Positions 1-6,811 of a DNA stretch of 17,413 nt are shown here, piece by piece. The notes under the pieces are model-generated. The model ran no database searches. It worked only from the letters and a program-made list of their open reading frames with translations, and was not told the DNA's origin. Both the position numbers and the translations under genes were made by a program. Within the stretch, counting starts at the first letter, position 1. Each line of letters opens with the position of its first letter. The DNA is from Deltaproteobacteria bacterium RIFCSPHIGHO2_02_FULL_40_11. GTDB lineage: Bacteria; Bdellovibrionota; JACOXK01; 2-02-FULL-40-11. The stretch covers positions 1 to 17,413 of the forward strand of contig MGRI01000093.1 of NCBI GenBank assembly GCA_001798105.1. The letters run 5' to 3'.

Positions 1-16
1 ATTCAGGGAGGGCATA

Positions 17-547
17 ATGCAGGCCACAAACGATAAAATGAAAAAAGCGATTGAGAATTTAAAAAAAGAGCTTTCAAAAATTAGAACAGGCAGAGCCAAC
101 CCAGCGCTGTTGGACACCATTCAGGTAGATTACTACGGCACCAAAACGCAGCTTAAAAATATGGCGAACATTTCTGCGCCCGAAGCCCGGCTTTTGGTGA
201 TTCAGCCCTGGGATGTCAGCCAAATTGCAGCCATCGAAAAAACAATTTTGGAAGCAGATTTGGGATTAACCCCGAATAATGACGGCAAAGTCATTCGCAT
301 TCAAGTGCCTCAACTTACAGAAGAAAGGAGAAGAGATTTGGTGAAAGTTGTTAAAAAAGTGGGCGAAGAAGCACGTGTTTCCGTTCGAATGATTCGTCGA
401 GATGCCAATGAAGAATTAAAGAATCAAAATCTACCGGAAGATGATATCCGAAAAAAGCAAGAGCTTATTCAAAAAGAAACAAATCATTTTATTCAAGAAA
501 TTGATACCCTCCTTGTCAGTAAAGAAAAAGATATTATGAATGTCTAG
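17..547 (+). CDS. frr: Ribosome recycling factor
   Basis: Releases ribosomes from mRNA after termination, together with EF-G, in the cytoplasm. The 176-residue protein carries the family hallmarks: the N-terminal helix ending in KIRTGRANP (about residues 20-29), the VDYYGT strand, a DLGL-PNNDG-IRIQVPQLTEERRRDLVK block in the middle, and a long C-terminal helical stretch with VRMIRRDAN. It is a few residues shorter at the N-terminus than the usual 185 or so. The ATG at 17 is preceded at about 5 nt by a GGGAGG Shine-Dalgarno, and the codons upstream in frame do not look like RRF, so the start is well supported. It heads the visible part of the operon, and its 3' end overlaps the uppS start by 8 nt. 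Confidence 0.97.
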   Translation: MQATNDKMKKAIENLKKELSKIRTGRANPALLDTIQVDYYGTKTQLKNMANISAPEARLLVIQPWDVSQIAAIEKTILEADLGLTPNNDGKVIRIQVPQLTEERRRDLVKVVKKVGEEARVSVRMIRRDANEELKNQNLPEDDIRKKQELIQKETNHFIQEIDTLLVSKEKDIMNV

Positions 548-1271
548 TCTTCGTTGCATGCCAAAGCATATTGCCATTATTCCAGATGGAAATGGCAGAT
601 GGGCAAAGCTACAAAAACAAGATCGCACCTTTGGCCATATGAAAGGCACAGCCAATGTGAAAGATATTGTTATGTTTGCCAAGGAATTAAAAATTCCGGT
701 TTTAACGATTTATGCTTTTTCGGATGAAAACTGGGAAAGACCTTCTCAAGAAGTGACAATACTTATGGAACTTCTTGAGACTTATTTGCTTCAAGAAAGA
801 CAAAATCTAATTCAAAATAAAATTCAACTTCGCGCAATGGGGGATATTGGGCGTTTGCCAAAAAGTGTTCGGGAAGAGCTCATTCAAACAATGGAAATGA
901 CCGCGCACTTAGATGAAATGATTTTAAATTTTGCAATTTCGTATGGGGGAAGAAGCGAAATTCTAAGCGCCATTCAAAAAATTTCAAAAGGTATTCAAAA
1001 AGGCGATTTTCGAGACGAAGACATCACAGAGGCCCTTTTTTCAAAGTTTTTATACACGCATGATTTGCCAGATCCGGATTTACTCATTCGAACCAGTGGG
1101 GAACTTCGTATTAGTAATTTTATGTTGTGGCAAATGGCCTATACGGAAATTTATGTTACAGATGTTTTGTGGCCAGATTTTAATCGTGAAGAATTCATGA
1201 AAGCGTTACACGTATTTGAAAATAGAAAACGAAGGTTTGGTAAAACACAGGAGCAAATGGATGGATCCTAA
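540..1271 (+). CDS. uppS: Undecaprenyl diphosphate synthase (cis-prenyltransferase)
   Basis: Condenses isopentenyl diphosphate onto farnesyl diphosphate to make the C55 carrier lipid for peptidoglycan and O-antigen synthesis. Visible family motifs are IIPDGNGRWAK (catalytic Asp about residue 16), the GH..G motif, YAFSDENWERP, YGGRSEI, and the C-terminal block PDLLIRTSGELRISNFM followed by LWQMAYTEIY and LWPDF. Length (243 residues) is normal. The ATG at 540 overlaps the end of frr; an internal ATG at 558 (giving MPKHIAIIP) is an equally plausible start, because neither has a clear Shine-Dalgarno and either would be served by translational coupling. It overlaps cdsA by 11 nt at its 3' end. Confidence 0.96.
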   Translation: MSSLRCMPKHIAIIPDGNGRWAKLQKQDRTFGHMKGTANVKDIVMFAKELKIPVLTIYAFSDENWERPSQEVTILMELLETYLLQERQNLIQNKIQLRAMGDIGRLPKSVREELIQTMEMTAHLDEMILNFAISYGGRSEILSAIQKISKGIQKGDFRDEDITEALFSKFLYTHDLPDPDLLIRTSGELRISNFMLWQMAYTEIYVTDVLWPDFNREEFMKALHVFENRKRRFGKTQEQMDGS

Positions 1272-2076
1272 CTTATTAAAACGTATTATTACGGCGGTTT
1301 TTGGAATCGCATGTATCTTAGCCCTCATTATTTTTGGAAAAACATGGGGCGTTACCTTTTTAGCATTGGTGGGCGCCTGCGGCGCCTTATTTGAATATTT
1401 CGTTATGCTTTTTCCCAAAGAAGAGCAAGGGATTCAGCGTGTGGTGGGGGGCGTTTTAGGATTTATTTTATCGGCGTTTATTATTTTTCGGGCGGGTATT
1501 TTGTATGAATCTGTCAGTATCTTTTTTATTGTTATCTTTTTATTTTACGTCTATCTCATCCATACTTCTCAAGATGAAATCCAAAAACTGGTGGGCGAAT
1601 TGGCCTATTCTTTAATGGGTGTTTTTTATGTGAGTTTTTTATTTTCTTTTTGGCCCAAGGTGCGTGAACTTGAAGCTGGCGTGTATTGGATTTTTCTTGT
1701 TTTTTTAATCCCTTGGGTGTCAGACACAGCTGCCTATTTTGTGGGGCGAAAATGGGGACAGCGTAAGTTATCTCCAGTGATTAGTCCCCATAAAACGATA
1801 GAAGGTGCCGTGGGGGGGATTTTGGCTGCTGTGATTGGCGTATTTTTGTATCGCATCTTTGTTTTTCATGAACTGACATGGATGTCTTGTGTGATTTTAG
1901 GGGTGGGCGGGGCTGTTTTAAGCCAAGTGGGGGATTTATTTGAGTCTCTTTTAAAACGTGCGCTCGCAGTGAAAGATTCTGGCGTTGTAATCCCTGGCCA
2001 TGGGGGGATTTTAGATCGCTTTGATAGTGTTCTTTTTTGCGCCCCCTTTATTTATTTTTATGCGCGGTTGATATGA
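1261..2076 (+). CDS. cdsA: Phosphatidate cytidylyltransferase (CDP-diglyceride synthase)
   Basis: Converts phosphatidic acid and CTP to CDP-diacylglycerol, the precursor of the bacterial phospholipids, in the inner membrane. The 271-residue product is strongly hydrophobic with about eight membrane segments. The C-terminus carries the full CDS signature at residues 229-256: S..KR....KD, then PGHGG..DRFDS. I chose the ATG at 1261 over an in-frame ATG at 1216 because AGGAG lies 8 nt upstream and MDPNLLKRIITA is the usual family N-terminus; the earlier start would run deep into uppS. The stop overlaps the first dxr start codon as ATGA (2073-2076). The 3' part is duplicated immediately downstream, but this copy is intact. 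Confidence 0.95.
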   Translation: MDPNLLKRIITAVFGIACILALIIFGKTWGVTFLALVGACGALFEYFVMLFPKEEQGIQRVVGGVLGFILSAFIIFRAGILYESVSIFFIVIFLFYVYLIHTSQDEIQKLVGELAYSLMGVFYVSFLFSFWPKVRELEAGVYWIFLVFLIPWVSDTAAYFVGRKWGQRKLSPVISPHKTIEGAVGGILAAVIGVFLYRIFVFHELTWMSCVILGVGGAVLSQVGDLFESLLKRALAVKDSGVVIPGHGGILDRFDSVLFCAPFIYFYARLI

Positions 2077-2141
2077 AAAAAAGAATTTCCATATTAGGGT
2101 CCACAGGATCTGTGGGGCAAAATACCTTGGGGCTGTTTTAA
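2073..2141 (+). pseudogene. Truncated first copy of dxr (5' fragment)
   Basis: This ATG overlaps the cdsA stop (ATGA), the arrangement expected for translational coupling. The first 19 codons, from MKKRISILGS through the NADPH-binding GSTGSVGQN, match the real dxr start at 2293 with one Arg/Lys difference. The frame then runs into the duplicated cdsA sequence and stops after GLF, giving 22 residues. It is a by-product of the 220-bp duplication, not a functional gene. Confidence 0.85.
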
Positions 2142-2296
2142 GCCAAGTGGGGGATTTATTTGAGTCTCTTTTAAAACGTGCGCTCGCAGTGAAAGATTCT
2201 GGCGTTGTAATCCCTGGCCATGGGGGGATTTTAGATCGCTTTGATAGTGTTCTTTTTTGCGCCCCCTTTATTTATTTCTATGCGCGATTGATATGA
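2131..2296 (+). pseudogene. Duplicated 3' fragment of cdsA
   Basis: Repeats the last part of cdsA, including the KD...PGHGG..DRFD signature and the final YFYARLI, with its TGA at 2294-2296 again overlapping the dxr ATG at 2293. It has no start codon or 5' part of its own, so it is a dead fragment created by the duplication. Its presence separates intact dxr from the end of intact cdsA by about 216 nt. Confidence 0.85.
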
Positions 2297-3459
2297 AAAA
2301 GAAAATTTCCATATTAGGGTCCACAGGATCTGTTGGGCAAAATACCTTAGAGGTGATTGCTTGCCATCCGGATCAGTTTGAAGTTGTGGGATTGGCGGCA
2401 GGCACCCAAATTGAAAAGCTATCTTTACAAATTCAAAAATTTTGCCCCAAAGCTGTTTCTGTTGCCCAAGCTTCAGATGCAAAAATCTTAAAAGAAAAAT
2501 TTCCACAGATTGAATTTTTTCAGGGTGAATCGGGGCTGATTGAAATTGCAACCTTGTCTGAAAGTGATTTTGTGGTGAGTAGCCTTGTGGGAGCAGTGGG
2601 CATTCGTCCAACGTATGAAGCCATTCGTGCCAAAAAACAAGTGGCCTTGGCCAATAAGGAAGTATTGGTTGCTGCCGGTAGCATCATTCAAAAAGTGGCC
2701 TTTGAAAACAATGTCAGGCTCTTACCCATCGATAGTGAACATAGCGCTATTTTTCAGGTACTGTCATTGTCATCCCGAGCTGAAAGCGAGGGATCTCCCC
2801 CTAAAATAACCCTGACCGCTTCCGGAGGTCCTTTTTTAAATACCCCCAAAGAAGATTTCCCAAAAATTACAGTTGGGCAAGCCTTAAACCATCCCACTTG
2901 GAAAATGGGGGGGCGTATTACGATTGATTCTGCAACACTCATGAATAAGGGCTTTGAAGTCATTGAAGCTCATTGGCTTTTTGGTGTAAAACCCTCGCAA
3001 ATTGAAGTTGTGGTACACCCGCAATCCATTATTCATGGCATGGTTACTTATCCAGATGGCAATACCTTGGCGTGTCTATCCATTCCCGATATGAAAGCTC
3101 CTATTGCGTATGCGCTATCGTATCCGAAGCGCATTCGAACGGAAGTGCCAAGCTTAGATTTAACAAAAATTCAAAATCTTTCGTTTCAAAAGCCAGATCT
3201 TACAAAATTTCCGCTTTTAAAACTTGCCTTTCAAACGCTTGCGTCCCAAGGGCTATGGTCTACCGTACTCAATGCTGCAGATGAAATTGCAGTCGAAGCT
3301 TTTTTAAAAGAAAAAATTGGATTTCATCAAATTTCTGAAATTGTGGAAAAAACACTCAATGCTTATCCCAATACATTTGGGGAATCTCTCGAGGATGTTT
3401 TTGAAGCAGATCGTTGGGCCAGAAATTCGGCGCGTCAAGTGATAAACATGTTGTCCTAA
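2293..3459 (+). CDS. dxr: 1-deoxy-D-xylulose 5-phosphate reductoisomerase
   Basis: Second step of the MEP pathway: NADPH-dependent rearrangement and reduction of DXP to MEP, feeding isoprenoid precursors to UppS in the same operon. The 388-residue protein shows the NADPH-binding GSTGSVGQNTLEVI (9-22), ALANKEVLVAAG (118-129), the metal-binding IDSEHSAIF (146-154), LTASGGPF, ITIDSATLMNKGFEVIEA and LNAADEIAVEAF. I chose the ATG at 2293 because MKKKISILGS is the normal N-terminus; the frame stays open back to 2257, but that adds residues read from the duplicated cdsA tail. There is no Shine-Dalgarno, so coupling to an upstream frame seems to be needed. A palindromic-repeat fragment is read in frame at about residues 159-169, in the variable loop just after the metal site. 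Confidence 0.95.
   Translation: MKKKISILGSTGSVGQNTLEVIACHPDQFEVVGLAAGTQIEKLSLQIQKFCPKAVSVAQASDAKILKEKFPQIEFFQGESGLIEIATLSESDFVVSSLVGAVGIRPTYEAIRAKKQVALANKEVLVAAGSIIQKVAFENNVRLLPIDSEHSAIFQVLSLSSRAESEGSPPKITLTASGGPFLNTPKEDFPKITVGQALNHPTWKMGGRITIDSATLMNKGFEVIEAHWLFGVKPSQIEVVVHPQSIIHGMVTYPDGNTLACLSIPDMKAPIAYALSYPKRIRTEVPSLDLTKIQNLSFQKPDLTKFPLLKLAFQTLASQGLWSTVLNAADEIAVEAFLKEKIGFHQISEIVEKTLNAYPNTFGESLEDVFEADRWARNSARQVINMLS
2769..2797 (+). repeat. REP-like palindromic repeat fragment inside dxr
   Basis: The stretch GTCATCCCGAGC, then TGAAAGCGAGGGATCTC, has the same plan as the repeats at 5859 and 14472 (GTCATCCTGAGC followed by a short GC hairpin, GAAG or GAGG, and ATCTC). Here it sits within the dxr frame without disrupting it and is read as part of SLSSRAESEGSPP. 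It looks like one half of the longer palindromic element. The match is by eye and short, but the shared order of blocks is convincing. Confidence 0.7.
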
Positions 3460-3492
3460 GTTTTACGGTTGTGGTAGCCTACAAGTCTTAAT

Positions 3493-5172
3493 ATGGAATA
3501 TTTATTTGGAATTATTATTCTTTTAGGGGCCCTTGTGTTCTTCCACGAACTGGGTCACTTCCTGGTTGCAAAATACTTTGGCGTAAAAGTTGAAGTTTTT
3601 TCTCTGGGGTTTGGCACAAAACTCATTCAAAAGAAAATCGGTGAGACGCAATATTGTATTTCTCTCATTCCACTGGGGGGCTATGTTAAGCTCTATGGGG
3701 AAGATCCTACTTCCAAAATCAAAGGCCCAGATGCTTCGCGTTCATTTGCGAATCAATCTGTGTGGCGTAGGATTGGGATTGCAGCTGCAGGGCCTACCGC
3801 CAATATCGTTTTAGCCATTCTTGTTTTTGTATGTATTGAAATGTTTGGGCTTGAAAAAGTGATCACCGGACATTTGGCCTTTGTTCAAAAAGGGTCGCAG
3901 GCTTGGGAATTAGGCCTTCGTCCTGGGGATGAAATTACCCACGTCAATGGTAAGGAACTGGTTCGGTGGCAGCAAGACTTCTTAGGCGTGGTTCAAAAAA
4001 GTGTGGATCAGAAGGTCCATTTAACAGTCCAGCGGCAAAAACAATCGCTTGATGTCGAATTTATCCCACAGCTTGAAGCGCAGTGGAATATGTTTTGTGA
4101 AAAACCAGAAGTAGGCGTGCTTCAAGGTGTTTCTGTTATGGGGCCGAATACGCGTGTGGGATTGAGCGATCCAGATTCTATTGCCGCACAAGCGGGTTTT
4201 GAAACTGGGGATCTTATCTTATCTTTAAATAATATCTCCGTAAAATATTGGTATGAGCTTGAAAATTATCTACTCAACATTGCTCAAAAAGAATTGGTTT
4301 TTGAGGTTGAAAGAGAGGGGAAGGCTCAAAAAATTCAACTGAAGCTTCTTCCAGAATATTTTCTTTTAAGTGAAAAACAAAAACAACGCCTTTTAGGTCT
4401 TTTTCCATATGAACTTTTCTTAAGAGAAGATGTTGCTCCAGACACGGCTGCTTATCGTGCAGGATTACAAAGTGGGGATCGATTGGTTTCCATGAATGAT
4501 GAGCCGCTTCAAAGTTGGGACCAGATGACGGAGATGATTCAAAAATCTGGAAAAGAAAAAGGCCAATTTTATTTAACCTATGAAAGAGCCGGCGATTTGA
4601 CGACCGTTCAAGTCTTTCCAACAAAGCTGGCTGAAAAACATCCTTGTGGTGTTGAAGAAGAATCTTATAAATTAGGGATTCTTTCCAACATGTCTGATAT
4701 TTATCAACCCCCAAAAGTAAAACCGTATCAAGAGCTGAATCCCATCAAAGCACTTTCCTCTGCTTCGGTAAAGAGTGTGGGCATGATGCTCATGATTTTT
4801 AAAAGCGTTGGAAAAATGATTACGGGACAAATTCCGCTCAAGGCCATGGGGGGGCCCATTTTAATTGGGAAAATTGCAGGAGATCAGTTTAAAGAGGGTG
4901 TATTCCCATTTTTGGTTTTACTTGCCATGATTAGCTTAAATTTAGCGGTCTTAAATTTCTTGCCGATTCCCGTTTTAGATGGCGGGCACTTATTGCTTTT
5001 TGCATGTGAAGCCATTCGCGGAAAACCTTTAAGTGAGCGTGTGTTAGACTATGCCAATCGAGCAGGGTTAGCGGTTATTTTGGCATTAATTATTCTTGTT
5101 TTTTACAATGATTTAAGTCGATATTGGGGCGGTATTTTAAATTTCTTCCGTCGTTTGGTGGGAATGGCATAA
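3493..5172 (+). CDS. rseP: RseP-type site-2 intramembrane metalloprotease with three PDZ-like modules
   Basis: Inner-membrane zinc protease of the M50 family that cuts transmembrane segments, such as anti-sigma factors or signal-peptide remnants. The zinc motif HELGH is at residues 18-22 in the first membrane segment. The GPTANI motif is at 100-105, and the third ligand motif NFLPIPVLDGGH (Asp496) lies in a C-terminal membrane region. Between them are three PDZ-like units, each with an AGL/GLRPGD-like turn: about 121-192 (LGLRPGDEITHVNG), 206-288 (AGFETGDLILSLNN) and 302-378 (AGLQSGDRLVSMND). E. coli RseP is about 450 residues with two PDZ domains, so 559 residues fits one extra module. No clear Shine-Dalgarno precedes the ATG. 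It lies 33 nt after dxr and 3 nt before tsaB, consistent with one operon. Confidence 0.95.
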   Translation: MEYLFGIIILLGALVFFHELGHFLVAKYFGVKVEVFSLGFGTKLIQKKIGETQYCISLIPLGGYVKLYGEDPTSKIKGPDASRSFANQSVWRRIGIAAAGPTANIVLAILVFVCIEMFGLEKVITGHLAFVQKGSQAWELGLRPGDEITHVNGKELVRWQQDFLGVVQKSVDQKVHLTVQRQKQSLDVEFIPQLEAQWNMFCEKPEVGVLQGVSVMGPNTRVGLSDPDSIAAQAGFETGDLILSLNNISVKYWYELENYLLNIAQKELVFEVEREGKAQKIQLKLLPEYFLLSEKQKQRLLGLFPYELFLREDVAPDTAAYRAGLQSGDRLVSMNDEPLQSWDQMTEMIQKSGKEKGQFYLTYERAGDLTTVQVFPTKLAEKHPCGVEEESYKLGILSNMSDIYQPPKVKPYQELNPIKALSSASVKSVGMMLMIFKSVGKMITGQIPLKAMGGPILIGKIAGDQFKEGVFPFLVLLAMISLNLAVLNFLPIPVLDGGHLLLFACEAIRGKPLSERVLDYANRAGLAVILALIILVFYNDLSRYWGGILNFFRRLVGMA

Positions 5173-5175
5173 AAC

Positions 5176-5868
5176 GTGAAACTCCTCGCCTTTGAAACGT
5201 CAACCTCAGTTAGTTCGGTTGCACTTTTTAAAGATCACTTTCTCCTCGCAGAATCCACGCTTGAGTTAGATGCTTCGCATAGCGAACACCTTTTACCAAC
5301 CGTTGATCTCATTTTAAAGCAAACCGGAAATCAAATTTCAGAAATTGATTTTTTTGGTGTGGCCTGTGGCCCGGGGTCTTTTACGGGACTTCGCGTGAGT
5401 CTTGCAACCGTACAAGCATTTGCAAAACAACATGAAAAAAACATTGCAAGTGTTTCAACGTTACAAGCCATGAGTTTAAATGGTTATTTTTTTCCGGGGC
5501 TTGTGTGTTCACTTTTAGATGCCAGGCAAAATGAAGTATATGCCGGCGCATTTCGTTTCTCGGCCAAAGGAAAATGTACGCGGATTTTTGAAGATGCTGT
5601 GTTTTCCTGTGAAGCTTTGGTTGAAAAATTACAAGCCTATGACGAAAGTATTTTATTGATAGGGTATGGTGTGGAATCCTACAAAGATCAATTTATGAAT
5701 GAAGGCATTGAAATTCATTGGGCGCCCCCCCATATTTGCATGCCCAAAGCCACACATGTGGGTATTTTATCTTACGAAGCGATTCGTGCTGGAAAGCTGG
5801 TTTCGCCCGATAAATTGGTTCCAAATTATATCCGCATTCCACTCGCCCAAACTAAATTGTCATCCTGA
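5176..5868 (+). CDS. tsaB: tRNA threonylcarbamoyladenosine biosynthesis protein TsaB
   Basis: Partner of TsaD and TsaE in making the t6A37 modification on ANN-decoding tRNAs. The 230-residue ASKHA-fold protein shows the family N-terminus MKLLAFETSTSVSSVAL, then HSEHLLPTVD and the characteristic CGPGSFTGLRVSLATVQAFA block (about 69-88). It starts with GTG at 5176, 3 nt after the rseP stop, and nothing better exists nearby. The TGA stop (5866-5868) lies inside a palindromic repeat that begins at 5859, so the last residues (LSS) are encoded by the repeat. An earlier natural stop may therefore have been replaced when the repeat arrived. It is the last gene of the housekeeping operon. Confidence 0.94.
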   Translation: MKLLAFETSTSVSSVALFKDHFLLAESTLELDASHSEHLLPTVDLILKQTGNQISEIDFFGVACGPGSFTGLRVSLATVQAFAKQHEKNIASVSTLQAMSLNGYFFPGLVCSLLDARQNEVYAGAFRFSAKGKCTRIFEDAVFSCEALVEKLQAYDESILLIGYGVESYKDQFMNEGIEIHWAPPHICMPKATHVGILSYEAIRAGKLVSPDKLVPNYIRIPLAQTKLSS

Positions 5869-5925
5869 GCGCGAAGCGCGAAGAATCTCGACGAGATTCT
5901 TCGGTCCTTCGGACCTCAGAATGAC
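5859..5925 (+). repeat. Cloverleaf-forming REP-like palindromic repeat
   Basis: The outer arms GTCATCCTGAG (5859-5869) and CTCAGAATGAC (5915-5925) pair at 10 of 11 positions. Three hairpins fit between them: CGCG-AAG-CGCG (5870-5880); a 9-bp stem 5881-5889/5893-5901 with a GAC loop; and GTCC-TTC-GGAC (5904-5914). The whole would fold as a four-way junction in single-stranded DNA or RNA. It overlaps the 3' end of tsaB and could also act as a transcript end or stabiliser. Fragments of the same family lie at 2769 and 14472. Confidence 0.85.
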
Positions 5926-5981
5926 GCTCAAGTAATTTCCCAAAAATGACGATACATAAGATACAAGGAGGGCAAGCTTTC

Positions 5982-6539
5982 ATGAAAAGTAATAAAGTGT
6001 TGATATTTATAGGTTTTTTTATGTTTCTAGGTGCTCAAGGGTATGTCGCCGAGTCTTTATCTTCTTATCAGCAGACGATTGAAACTGTCTTTTTAAGAGA
6101 AGCTGCCAATAAAAATACATTTAAGCAAGCGGTTCAAACAGCCAGACTTTTGGGATTCCTGGAATACATGTCACCTGATAGTTTTGGGCGGTTTCATGCA
6201 TGTATTTCAAAATATAAAAACTGGGACACGTTGACTGCCAAGGGAAAACAATCTGCATTAGATGCGTGTAAGGCACAAGGCAGAAATTTAGCCGGAGAAA
6301 TTGCACCCGTAACACCTTCTATCTCTGCCGTGAGTCCCGCTGCAAACTCGATCCAGGAGAGAGAGCTGCGTGAACTTCGAAAAGAAATTTTGGATTTAAG
6401 AAACATGGTAGAAAAATTGCAAACCCAAGTTAAAAATAATCATGATCGAACGTTGGAAACATTACATCAAATTTCTCAAACACCTGTTTCTCAAACATCT
6501 CCTGTCGAAGAACGTATTCCCAGCGAAGAAAATTTCTAA
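5982..6539 (+). CDS. Secreted protein of unknown function with a coiled coil
   Basis: I do not recognise this 185-residue protein. It begins with a basic MKSNK followed by a hydrophobic stretch (about residues 6-18) and a likely signal peptidase site near GYVA, so it is probably exported to the periplasm. The middle (about 25-105) is helical with two cysteines (ACISKYKN and DACKAQG), which might form a disulfide. Residues about 120-160 have a charged heptad-like pattern (LRELRKEILDLRNMVEKLQ) typical of a coiled coil, and the tail is rich in Ser, Pro and Glu. The ATG at 5982 is chosen over one at 5946 because AAGGAGG lies 10 nt upstream and the signal peptide starts there. A terminator follows. 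Confidence 0.75.
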   Translation: MKSNKVLIFIGFFMFLGAQGYVAESLSSYQQTIETVFLREAANKNTFKQAVQTARLLGFLEYMSPDSFGRFHACISKYKNWDTLTAKGKQSALDACKAQGRNLAGEIAPVTPSISAVSPAANSIQERELRELRKEILDLRNMVEKLQTQVKNNHDRTLETLHQISQTPVSQTSPVEERIPSEENF

Positions 6540-6553
6540 AAAAATAACGCCAA

Positions 6554-6588
6554 GGACAGATCTCTTTGAAACCTGTCCCTGTTTTTTT
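6554..6588 (+). terminator. Intrinsic terminator after the secreted coiled-coil gene
   Basis: A 6-bp GC-containing stem, GGACAG (6554-6559) with CTGTCC (6573-6578), has a 13-nt loop and is followed closely by a run of seven T (6582-6588). It sits 15 nt after the stop of the upstream gene, as expected for a Rho-independent terminator. The stem is fairly weak. Confidence 0.6.
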
Positions 6589-6688
6589 CAGAAAACTGCA
6601 TTTTTTTCTTTTTCTTTTAATAAATATGTGCTAACTTTTAATTAGTTTTTATTTATTTATCAACGCAGCTAAACTGAGGGAGGAAAAA

Positions 6689-6757
6689 ATGGCTAAGAAG
6701 AAAAAGAAAACAACAAAGAAGAAAAAATCAAAGAAAAAAGCTAAGAAAAAGCGTTAA
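6689..6757 (+). CDS. Tiny lysine-rich basic peptide (22 residues)
   Basis: This short reading frame encodes MAKKKKKTTK, then KKKSKKKAKKKR: 15 Lys and one Arg in 22 residues with no acidic or hydrophobic segment. GGGAGG lies 5 nt before the ATG, one of the strongest ribosome binding sites in the window. A strong terminator begins 16 nt after the stop, and another terminator lies upstream, so it looks like a monocistronic transcript of about 100 nt. The composition resembles the lysine-rich tails of bacterial histone-H1-like DNA-binding proteins, so nucleoid or RNA binding is a reasonable guess, but nothing proves it. The AT-rich stretch 6600-6665 upstream probably holds its promoter; I could not pick out convincing -35 and -10 boxes. 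Confidence 0.7.
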   Translation: MAKKKKKTTKKKKSKKKAKKKR

Positions 6758-6773
6758 GCTTAGATTGATTTTC

Positions 6774-6810
6774 AAAAAACCCCTGGGGTCATTCCCAGGG
6801 GTTTTTTTTT
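6774..6810 (+). terminator. Strong intrinsic terminator
   Basis: An A-run (6774-6779) is followed by an 8-bp perfect stem, CCCCTGGG (6780-6787) with CCCAGGGG (6794-6801), a 6-nt loop and nine T. The A-run and T-run make it nearly symmetrical, so it could also stop transcription coming from the right. Confidence 0.93.
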
Positions 6811-6811
6811 G

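Larger units (their letters stand above)
1911..2350 (+). repeat. 220-bp tandem direct duplication of the cdsA/dxr junction
   Basis: Bases 1911-2130 recur at 2131-2350 with an exact offset of 220. The first 147 bases are identical. The differences are at 2058/2278 (T/C), 2067/2287 (G/A), 2081/2301 (A/G), 2083/2303 (G/A), 2114/2334 (G/T) and 2129/2349 (G/A); the last may belong to the breakpoint, since GG is shared on both sides of the junction. Most differences are silent third-position changes, and one gives a conservative Arg/Lys swap. The offset is not a multiple of three, so the reading frames shift. It could be a real tandem duplication or an assembly join of two strain variants. Confidence 0.97.

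Noticed and set aside
1216..1260. Earlier in-frame start for cdsA
   Set aside because: It lies inside the conserved end of uppS and lacks a ribosome binding site, while 1261 has AGGAG at good spacing and the usual N-terminus.
2257..2292. Upstream ATG extending dxr by 12 codons
   Set aside because: The extra residues are read from the duplicated cdsA tail in another frame; the family N-terminus starts at 2293.
4274..4714. 146-codon open frame on the minus strand within rseP
   Set aside because: An antisense shadow of a clearly conserved gene, with no recognisable protein features or ribosome binding site.
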